From Zygnema cylindricum (taxonomy: Eukaryota; Streptophyta; Zygnematophyceae; Zygnematales; Zygnemataceae), in NCBI GenBank assembly GCA_037447655.1, contig JBBHKE010000842.1, positions 1 to 64,000 on the forward strand: a stretch of 64,000 nt of DNA, given 5' to 3'. Positions within the stretch are counted from its first letter, which is position 1. Each line of letters opens with the position of its first letter. Shown here one piece after another: positions 55,576 to 64,000 of the stretch. A program made the translations under genes and the position numbers. The notes under the pieces are model-generated. The model made no database searches. It had not been told where the DNA came from and saw only the letters and a list, made by a program, of their open reading frames with translations.

Positions 55576-57780
55576 ATTCTAAACACATATTAGTTAAAAA
55601 CAAAAATAATAATACTGCCTTTATGATCTGTTAATCATGGTACAAATATTCCATATGATTGTTATTACTAACTTTGATTCTAAATCTGCTTTGTCAAATA
55701 TCAATTTATTTGTAAATGAGATTCTATACCGTTCGTTTTTACGCCTTCACATGCGTTATGCGAATAAAAGTACCGAAATTCACAATTATTTGTTTTAATT
55801 TTCTTCTTATTAACTGTCTTAAATTCAAACACATCAAAGTGACCTTCCCAAATGACGTATATTCTTCTGAACTTTTTAACATCGAGCCAATAGGATATAT
55901 AAATATAAAAATAGGAATTTTTCTAAACCAACAGAAATCGTTCACCCATCCACCATTTGTTGAGAGTTTTTGGTGATTTAGGGTTTTTTAGGGTTTTTTG
56001 TGTGTTCTTTTGCACAATAAGGGAAATTTCAAATCGATACTAGTGGCTTCTTTAACCTGATATGAATAATCAATAAACCTTAGTCACAGCATTAGTCATT
56101 TAAATAATCTGCATCGGTACTCAGACAAGTTGAGAATATATTCACCAAGAACCATTCTGACAATTTTCTTATTCAAATCTTCCGTCCGCAAACCGCAATT
56201 TTCGATGTGTTTGTTAGCGAGAGTATCTAAATGTCACCGTAAAACCCACGAAAGGGAACTTTGTTGATCTTGGAAAAAGAAATTATCCCCCTTAGTTCCA
56301 AATATTCGAAAATCATCCAAACATTTTGAACGTCTATTTAACAAAAATGCTTATACTTTTAATACTTAACGGTGATTTCCTTCTTTTTCCTCAGGACCAA
56401 ATCTTCAAGGCTGTATTCATTCAACGTTCAACATTCAACACATACATGTGCTTGATATTTAAAAAAAATAAAAAAATCACATATTTAACTAGATTTTAAA
56501 AAGTAACCTTCAATCCCTAAATTAACTTGTATCACATATTAAAAAAACGCACTACGACTTCCCATCTGAACACATACTTAGGTCCGCAAGTTTTGTTGTT
56601 TCTTTGTTTCCGTGCTGCTTCTAAACAACAAAAATGCCTTCAATTTTAGTACGTCGTTCTCTAAAAAATATTTTTATCATATATAAATAGATGCAATTGA
56701 AACTGGTGAGGTGATTAGCAATCATCCTCGTGGTCGTCTTCCTTCTTGCAATTGGGTATAAGTGATTTAACGACCATGTAAAATCAAAGAAAATGCATCA
56801 GGATTTTCTATTCAAATTCGGTGTTTAAGGTGATTCCAAACGGTTCAAAAAATTCAGTCAATAATGAGACAATCCATTCTCGCTCCAAACGATGGAGACC
56901 TTCTCCAAGTTGAAATATACTCTGCATGTAAACCACAAGCTCCCACTCTCAAAGATTAAAATTTGCCCAAGAATACGAGTTCTTTAACACAATGTCCTTC
57001 TTGCACAATTCTATTCATAAGTAAGGATTTTTTAGGGTTTTTTTAGGGCTGGACAAATTCCCTGGTTGATTCATCAGCAAATTTCCAGATGTCTATAAGT
57101 CTTGCATTTTAATGTCATTTGACTAAACATCTCTTCAAGAATCCACAAACGTTTGTTTCCGAAAACAAGAATGCACAACCTTTCGAACTCGAGCGCCCGA
57201 ACATTTCGGTGTTGAATAATGTACTGATTGAGGGCACGTAAATTTATATTTTTAAAATCTTGATCATTTTATGTGGAGATTGTTGTTCCATTGTTGGTAA
57301 ACATCTCAAATTCATATATATTCTTGCCAAAATATATAGGATGGTTCTTTACAGTCACAACTTTTTACCTTTCTTCACATTGACAAAAAGTCGCTATTCT
57401 TTGTTGACTTCGTTTCTTGAACAGCATGTCAAAATACATTTTTCAATTACCCGATGAGTGCAAGAAAACGATATAATTTTTACCAAAAGTATTGTTACGG
57501 ATTTCAAAAATCATATGTAATTTTGCACAATCTTTAAAAGATAACAAATAAGAATAGAGACAGAAGCTTGATGTCTCACTTCTATTGAGTAATTTCTAGG
57601 AGCATTACGATAATAAATTTTTTCGGACCAAACGAGCGACCCCGAGTGAATATAGTTGATCACAAAATTATTCGATGTGGCAAAAATGTGAGCATGACTC
57701 GCGTAATTCCGCCAAATTGCACATTCTTTCCAACGGTAGTTCAATAACCAGCGTATATAAAAGCTGTGATATAAAAACAG
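55576..57780. other. Spacer, no gene recognised
   Basis: AT-rich. Short TTTAGGGTTTT words near 55980 and 57030 are not arrays. No convincing coding region on either strand. Confidence 0.5.
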
Positions 57781-58048
57781 ATGTGGTTTTAGTTTAGTGA
57801 GGTGTTTCAAACTTCAAGAGATGTGGTTTTATATTAGTGCGGGGTTTCAAAGTTCAAGAGATGTGGTTTTAATTTAGTGAGGGGTTTCAAAGTTCAAGAG
57901 ATGTGGTTTTATATTAGTGTGGGGTTTCAAAGTTCAAGAGATGTGGTTTTATATTAGTGCGGGGTTTCAAAGTTCAAGAGATGTGGTTTTAATTTAGTGC
58001 GGGGTTTCAAAGTTCAAGAGATGTGGTTTTAGTTTAGTGTGTGGTTTC
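57781..58048. repeat. 40-bp satellite array, left part
   Basis: ATGTGGTTTT starts at 57781, 57821, 57861, 57901, 57941, 57981 and 58021, exactly 40 bp apart with no indels. The unit runs on through TTTAGTGNGGGGTTTCAAAG. The last unit is interrupted at GTTTC by the copia element. Confidence 0.95.
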
Positions 58049-58672
58049 TGTTAAGATTTTTGCATCCATTTTTTGCTAAGGACCAGAAAATCAAAATTAG
58101 TCAACATGACGTGAGAGAGAATCAACCGGAGTCCTGTACGGTTGATTAGGCGTGAAGATACATTTGCATGGACGTCAAGTTAAATTTGGTTAGACGTCAA
58201 GCATACTTTGCGTAGACGTCAAGTTTTGATGAAACGTAGTCGTCTACTTGTACTGTACGGCAAGTTAAGTCGTTGCAGATTTTGAATGAATGTCACGTAG
58301 GAAATTGTGGTCGTTGATTTGATTACGTAGGTCACTAGTTGGGATTCTATTCCTTTACGTGGAACACAAGTAGCGTAGTACCTACGTTAATCACATATAT
58401 AAAATGTACTCATGCTGGACATTGAAAATTAATCATCAATCTACTGAATGATTCTCTCCAATTCTTCCCTACTGCTATATTGGCACTAAGTGTTTATATT
58501 TTGTCGTGTGCATAATTAATCTATTTTCTTCCTTGTTCAGTAATTAAGCATGTCTTCTCATATAGAGAAATTGTTTTCCTTAGCTTCCTCTTCTCATATA
58601 GAGAAATTGTTTTCCTTAGCTTCCTGTCTTGTAATTGATCGAACCTATGGTCACTTTTCCATAATCTCAACA
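58049..58672 (+). repeat. 5' LTR of the copia element
   Basis: 624 bp, TG...CA. A 36-bp unit (TCTTCTCATATAGAGAAATT...) is tandemly duplicated at about 58553-58624, accounting exactly for its 36-bp excess over the 3' LTR. Confidence 0.95.
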
Positions 58673-58689
58673 TGGTATCAAAGCATTAG

Positions 58690-59520
58690 GTAAAATTCCA
58701 GACATCCAAAAATTTAATGGTAGTAATTATTTACTACGTAAAGCTAAGATGACCCGAATTCTAAAATATGAGAATTATTGGGGTATTGAAGCTCTAGCTG
58801 CAACAAGATATGAAAGAAGGGAAGAAGAGGCAGCCACATTAATTTTTCTAGCAGTGGAAGACAGTCAACTTTTACACGTAGTGGAATTGGATAAACCTAA
58901 GGCTATGTGGGATAAATTAAGGACCGTACATGAGCGTACTAATCCGTCCAATATTATGCAATTAAAGAACAAATTGCTGGACTTTAGTATGGAGAGTGGA
59001 GATACTATAGAAACCCATATCAATAGATTGAAAGAGCTTAAGTAACAGTTAGCCGCAGTCGGCACAAAATTGAATGATGATGATTTGATCCTCACACTGT
59101 TTAGGTCATTGCCATCACAGTATGCTATGATGATCACGGCTTTGAAAGGCTTTGAAAAGTCAACCTCCTGTAGACTTTGATGCTGTATGTCAACACTTCA
59201 TTCACGAAGAAGTTGAAATTAAAAGAAAAGAGGAAAAAGAGTCAAATGCAACTCTTTATGCCAAAGGCAAACAGTCAGTAAAACACACTGAGTCAGTAAT
59301 TGATTGTGCTATGTGCTATATGTGGCAAAACAAATCATCAGATTGTTGACTATAGATTCAAAGAGAAAGAGACAGAAAACTTTAAGAAAAATATTGTTTG
59401 TAACAGTTGTGGAAAACCAGGTCATAAGTCTTCAGTCTGTTGTAGTAGAGAGAAAAACAGATATAACAAACAATCATTTGCCATGACCATTCAAGATCAG
59501 ACTAAACTTTTTCTCACACA
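58690..59520 (+). pseudogene. Copia gag (UBN2-type) with CCHC knuckle, broken
   Basis: Reads KFNGSNYLLRKAKM, FLAVEDSQLL, MWDKLRTVHERTNPSN and ETHINRLKELK, then an in-frame stop at 59043. Reading resumes with LAAVGTKLNDDDLILTLFRS. Near 59140 a short duplication (GGCTTTGAAA twice) shifts the frame. A CNSCGKPGHKSSVC zinc knuckle lies near 59400. No ATG is evident at the expected gag start. Confidence 0.85.
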
Positions 59521-59542
59521 GTGAAATGCTCGGAAAAAGTAA

Positions 59543-59930
59543 ATGGATTATAGATTCTGGAGCGTCTCATCATGTGTAACGACAAGTCCATCTTTTCTTC
59601 TCTCACAACGTTACAAAATCCTCGACGGATCGTACTGGCAGATGATAAGATTCTAGGGACCAGTTTAATGGGCGAGGTTAAGTTATGGTTATACTGTGAT
59701 ATTGGTAGCCATGAAGGGCATCTAAAAGAAGTTTTATACTTAGCAGGTTAAAAGCATAACCTTTTCAGTGTTATGCATGCTGTGAAGAGTGGACTAAAAG
59801 TCGAATTTAATAAAAAGAAAAATGAACGGTGTGAAATGAAAAGTGAGGGAAAGCTAATCGCTCTTGGATATCCGGAAGGGAACCTTTTTGCTCTACGTTT
59901 GGATGATGAAGATGCATAGATGAATCTTAC
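59543..59930 (+). pseudogene. Copia protease / pre-integrase remnant
   Basis: WIIDSGASHHV is the aspartic protease active-site motif (DSG), followed immediately by a stop at 59577. Further pieces to 59930 include a stop near 59749 and a frame change before the integrase frame. Confidence 0.75.
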
Positions 59931-59945
59931 CAAAAAAGCACAACT

Positions 59946-61850
59946 TTGGAGCTATGGCATCAACGATTTGGTCATCTGGGAGAGCAAAATCTTAAACGAC
60001 TCATCGAAAAGAAGATGGTCCGAGGACTTGAGGACGTCAACGCCAAAGACAACCTTAAGGTGTGTGAAGGATGCGCTCAAGGTAAGCAAAGAAGGCTTCC
60101 TTTTCATAAAGATGATGAACCCAAAAATAGAAGGAAGCTGGAGCTTATTCATTCTGACCTGAGCGGTCCTCACCCCTTAAGTCCTGGAGGTTCTAGATTT
60201 TTCATCACGTTTACGGATGAGTGCACTAGAAAAGTATGGGTGTACTTTATGAAATCTAAGAGTGAAGCCCTTGAGAAATTCAGAGAGTTTAAAACCATGG
60301 TAGAAAACCAGGTAGGAGAACGAATCCAGATTTTAAGGACAGATAATGGGGGAGAATATACCTCCAATGCCTTTAAGGAAAACTGCAAAACTTGGGGGAT
60401 ACAGCAGGAATTCACAGTAGCTTATAGTCCGCAGCAAAATGGAATTTCGGAAAGACTTAACCGAACTTTAGTTGAAATTGCACGATGTTTAGTACATAGT
60501 GCAAAACTAAGTCAAAACCTATGGGCTGAAGCTATCCTTACCGCAGTTTATTTGAAAAATCGTTCTCCTAGTACTTCTCTTAAAGATATTACACCTGAAG
60601 AAGCTTGGTCAGGCTTTAAACCAAATGTTAAACACTTTAGAGTTTTTGGAAGCAAAACCTTTGTTCACATCCCAACACAGAATAGAAAGAAATTTGATAA
60701 GAAGAGTTGGACTGGTGTCTTTGTAGGTTATGATATAAATAGAAAAGCTTACAGAATTTATGACCCAGTTACAAGGAAAGTTCATGTTAGTCGAGATGTG
60801 ACTGTAGATGAAGGGAAGGAAAGTAGTTCAGATGTGACAGGTAGTTTTGATCCTTGGTCTGAAGAACCAAAGACTGTCACTGTTCCCCTTAAAAATCAAG
60901 AAGAATTGGAAAGTGGGTCTCCACAAACACCAGGTACTCCAAGCAGAGAAGATGAAGTGGAGCCTTTGTCATCGACGCCGATTTCCATTCCAGCTCAGAC
61001 TTCCGTCATCCCCGGTGGAACATCAACCTTTGAACCTTTACAAGTGGAGAAGTTACCGGCATCACAACCTTCGCAAATTACAACCTCTTCGAATCCGATT
61101 CAACAATCAAGATTGAAGGTAACCCCTCAAAGAGTATCTAATCGAATACGTGCTAAACCTAAAAGACTCATTGAAGAAATGGAAAATGTGGGTTTAGCTT
61201 ATTGTTTTATAGCGGCAGAGGGAGAACCGCAAACTTTTCATGAAGCTTTGGAGGGTTCTAATTCTCATAAATGGAAAAAGGCAATAGAATTAGAATATGA
61301 GTCACTGATCAAAAACAAAACTTGGACCTTAGTAGAACGCCCAGAAGAGAAAAACATTGTGGGGTGTAAATGGGTCTTTAAGATTAAGAGGAAATCAGAT
61401 GGATCAGTGGAAAGATATAAAGCGAGGTTGGTAGCTAAGGGGTATTCACAAGAAGAGGGGGTTGATTACACTGAGACTTTCTCACCTGTAGTGAAGTTTA
61501 ATAGTCTCAGAAGTTTAATAGCCTTAGGGGCAGCAGAGGGTATGCAGATGCATCAGTTAGATATCAAAACTGCATTCCTTAATGGGGATTTAGAGGAAGA
61601 AGTCTACATGGAACAACCAGAGGGCATGATAGAACCAGGAAAAGAACACATGGTGTGTAAACTACACAAATCTATATACGGTCTAAAACAAAGTCCTAGG
61701 TGTTGGAACATCAAACTTGACACCGAAATGAGAAAAGAGGGCTTTGAGAGATGTCACACAGATAGAGCAGTTTACACTATTGGGGAAGACAAAAACTTAG
61801 TGATTGTCTCAGTTTATGTCGATGACATCAGTGTGTTTGGTTATCTGTAA
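59946..61850 (+). pseudogene. Copia integrase and reverse transcriptase frame
   Basis: One open frame of 634 aa. Pre-integrase: LWHQRFGHLGEQNLKRL and CEGCAQGKQRRLPF. Integrase DDE core: HSDLSGP, RTDNGGEY and SPQQNGISERLNRTL. Linker, then reverse transcriptase: WVFKIKRKSDGSVERYKARL, TFSPVVKFNSLR, MHQLDIKTAFLNG, SIYGLKQSPRCW and YVDD (61814-61825). The frame ends at a stop at 61850, just before a 20-bp tandem duplication (about 61852-61892), so the polyprotein is cut before RNase H. Confidence 0.95.
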
Positions 61851-61897
61851 GCAGAGATTGAAAAAGTCAAACAGAGATTGAAAAAGTCAAACAGTTC

Positions 61898-62560
61898 TTG
61901 AACAACAAATTTGAGATGACTAACCTTGGAGAGTTAAGTTACCTTCTTGGTATAAAAATCAAAAATGATGCTTATACAGTCTCCATGAATCAACCGAAAT
62001 ATGCAAAAGTAGTATTAAAACGCTTTGGTATAGAAGAATGTATTCGTGTATCAACACCTTTAGACCCGAGTCAAAAGCTTATGAAAGAAATAGGTCCTAA
62101 ATCAGAGTTTGAAAAAAAACAGATGAGGCAACCCGTGTTCTGGAGGAATTTCACGTGTTCAGGAGGACTTATCAGTTGGAGTTCGAAATGAAAATCTTAT
62201 GTGGCGTTATCTAGCACGGAGGCGAAATACGTGGCGACAACTCAAGCAGCAAAAAAAGCCATTTGGCTTCGCAACTTTTACTGTGAAATAGGGTTTGAAC
62301 CCACACATGAAACTTTGATTCTCACACATAATCAAAGTAGCATTGGTTTGATGAAAAATCTAGTTTACCATGCAAGGACAAAACACATAGATATTCAGAC
62401 ACATTTTGTGAGAGAAAAAGTTGAACTTTTTTTTTTTAAGTTTGAGTTTGTTAGTTCAGCTCAACAAGCAGCAGAACAAGCAGCAAATCACTTGACTAAG
62501 GCAGTTCCTCGAGATAAAGTAGTTGTTTGTAATCAGCTCACGGGAGTTGGTCCAATTTAG
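61898..62560 (+). pseudogene. Copia reverse transcriptase tail and RNase H, deleted
   Basis: NNKFEMTNLGELSYLLGIKI continues the reverse transcriptase in a new frame. At about 62150-62195 the usual connecting region (tens of residues) is missing and replaced by unrelated sequence. RNase H then resumes with ALSSTEAKYVATTQAAKKAIWL and KHIDIQTHFVREKVEL, ending at a stop at 62558-62560. Confidence 0.9.
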
Positions 62561-62603
62561 TGAGGGCAGTTGATGGTGAGCAGAAAATGACTCAGAGAGG
62601 GGG

Positions 62604-63191
62604 TGTTAAGATTTCTGCGTCCATTTTCTCCTAAGGACCAGAAAGTCAAAACTAGTCAACGTGACGTGAGAAAGAAGCAACCGGAGTCCTATACGGTTGA
62701 TTAGGCGTGAAGATACATTTGCGTGGACGTCAAGTTAAATTTGGTTAGATGTCAAACATACTTTGCGTAGACATCAAGTTCTGATGAAACATAGTCGTCT
62801 ACTTGTACAGTACGGCAAGTTAAGTCGTCGCAAATTTTGAGTGAATGTCACCTAGTAAATTGTGGTCGTTGATTTGATTACGTAGGTCACAAGTTAGGAT
62901 TCTATTCCTTTACGTGGAACGCAAGTAGCGTAGTACCTACGTCAATCACATAGATAAAATGTACTCATGCTGGACATTGAAAATTAATCATCAATCTACT
63001 GAATGATTCTCTCCAATTCTTCCCTACTACTATATTGGCACTAAGTGCTTATATTTTGCTGTGTGCATAATTAATCTATTTTCTTCCTTGTTCTGTAATT
63101 AAGCTTGTCTTCTCATATAGAGAAATTGTTTTCATTAGCTTCTTGTCTTATAATTGATCGATCCTATGGCCACTTTTTCAAAATCTCAACA
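62604..63191 (+). repeat. 3' LTR of the copia element
   Basis: 588 bp, TGTTAAG...CTCAACA, preceded by the polypurine tract. It carries a single copy of the 36-bp unit duplicated in the 5' LTR. Confidence 0.95.
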
Positions 63192-63418
63192 GTTTCAACG
63201 TTCAAGAGATGTGGTTTTATATTAGTGCGGGGTTTCAAAGTTCAAGAGATGTGGTTATTGTTTTGTGCGTGGTTTCAAAGTTCAAGAGATGTGGTTTTCG
63301 TTTAGTGCGGGGTTTCATAGTTTAAGAGATGTGGTTCTAGTTCAGTGCGGGGTTTCAAAGTTCAAGAGATGTGGTTTAGTTTAGTTCGTGGTTTCAAAGT
63401 TCAACAGAGGTCATCGTG
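63192..63418. repeat. 40-bp satellite array, right part
   Basis: The array resumes at the target duplication GTTTC. Unit starts are at 63209, 63249, 63289, 63329 and 63369, again 40 bp apart, with more substitutions than on the left. Confidence 0.95.
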
Positions 63419-64000
63419 AGATTGCTAAGAGTTTTAGTTACCAAGGTGGGTTATTCACAGATTTTGAAGGGTTTTGTAGGGCTTTTAAATCATTGTATTC
63501 TGTGCCATTCCTAAATGCGTTGCAAGTTGAAGTCAAAATGAAAATATGAACAGACACAAGTTGAATAATAGGAAATTTGCTATTCACTGATTTAAAAAAG
63601 AACAAATATGGTGTTTGATACGGTTGTGTTATCAAGCCAGAAAGGCAGAATTGTTCACAACAACACCTATTGTCCAAATTTTAATGTCGATAGAAAAAGG
63701 GTAGAAAAAACGTACAAAAGATGACCTCCGAAAAGAAACGAAGAAATCCACAAGTGTGTTGGGTTTCCTTTCAAGGCTATTAACACCCCATACCACACGT
63801 ACATAAATGTCACACCCTGTATGACGATATTTACCCCAAAATTAGGTTGCTTCACATGAGAAGCTTACTATTTTACATTAGCACCGCCAAAAGTTAGTTC
63901 TTCCAATCAAACATGCAAAGCTCCACAAACACCCTGATTGTACACGAAGTTGGAGGGTCTACACCGACAAAATATACAACTGCTCCACTTCCCCCGGCGA
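63419..64000. other. Spacer to window end, no gene recognised
   Basis: AT-rich sequence; short open frames without recognisable motifs on either strand. Confidence 0.5.

Larger units (their letters stand above)
58049..63191 (+). mobile_element. Ty1/copia LTR retrotransposon, 5.1 kb, degenerate
   Basis: LTRs at 58049-58672 and 62604-63191 both start TGTTAAG and end CTCAACA. A perfect 5-bp target duplication GTTTC flanks the element (58044-58048 and 63192-63196). The primer-binding site TGGTATCAAAGC directly after the left LTR resembles the initiator-Met tRNA type. A polypurine tract AGAGAGGGGG precedes the right LTR. Gag, protease, integrase, reverse transcriptase and RNase H remnants occur in copia order. 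Stops, frameshifts and an internal deletion make it non-functional. By eye the LTRs differ at about 40 of 588 aligned positions. Confidence 0.96.

Noticed and set aside
55980-56000. TTTAGGG-like words as interstitial telomere (also near 57035)
   Set aside because: Only two irregular units each; no array.
57781-58048. 40-bp repeats as a CRISPR or origin iteron array
   Set aside because: No spacers and a eukaryotic context; a satellite split by a retrotransposon.

Overview
The window is nuclear DNA of a eukaryote. It has AT-rich spacers, GT-AG introns up to about 2.5 kb, no operons, and abundant transposons and simple repeats. The protein families point to a streptophyte (land plant or charophyte-grade green alga): a plant-type SUV3 helicase, a plant-type RIO1 kinase, an EAF7/MRGBP-like subunit and a protein resembling the tail of plant BTB/POZ proteins. 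The species cannot be named from the sequence alone.

Layout. 0-10.2 kb: minus-strand SUV3-like mitochondrial RNA helicase, with N-terminal exons not found and the C-terminus uncertain. Its introns are full of degenerate tandem repeats and a 1.2-kb polypurine block. 10.2-17.4 kb: no host gene recognised; simple repeats, nested hAT MITEs, TA-flanked inverted-repeat elements, a C/G-tract hairpin and a decayed LINE-like tail. 17.4-19.1 kb: two-exon minus-strand gene with a BTB-tail-like C-terminus. 19.1-25.2 kb: transposon graveyard (hAT transposase fragment, nested TIR elements, 124-bp tandem repeat). 25.3-27.5 kb: complete four-exon minus-strand EAF7/MRGBP-like gene. 28.1-28.5 kb: intact-looking 472-bp hAT MITE. 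29.0-38.2 kb: complete 13-exon plus-strand RIO1 atypical kinase gene (736 aa). 38.4-44.8 kb: MITEs, a LINE-like tail and unassigned spacer. 44.9-52.8 kb: large plus-strand gene of unknown function, lacking its 5' end here, with coiled-coil and low-complexity regions. 53.4-55.6 kb: a third, best preserved LINE-like 3' end. 57.8-63.4 kb: a 40-bp satellite array interrupted by a 5.1-kb Ty1/copia element with LTRs, PBS, PPT and 5-bp target duplication.

The host genes are housekeeping: RIO1 in late 40S ribosome maturation, SUV3 in mitochondrial RNA turnover, EAF7 in NuA4-type histone acetylation. They are separate transcription units.

The most unusual signal is in the introns. In several genes the intron next to a splice site is built from degenerate tandem copies of that splice junction (exon end plus donor, or acceptor plus exon start). 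This produces ladders of decoy splice sites and suggests that introns here grow by tandem duplication anchored at exon-intron boundaries. All exon coordinates were read by hand from reading frame, splice phase and remembered family motifs; no search was run.
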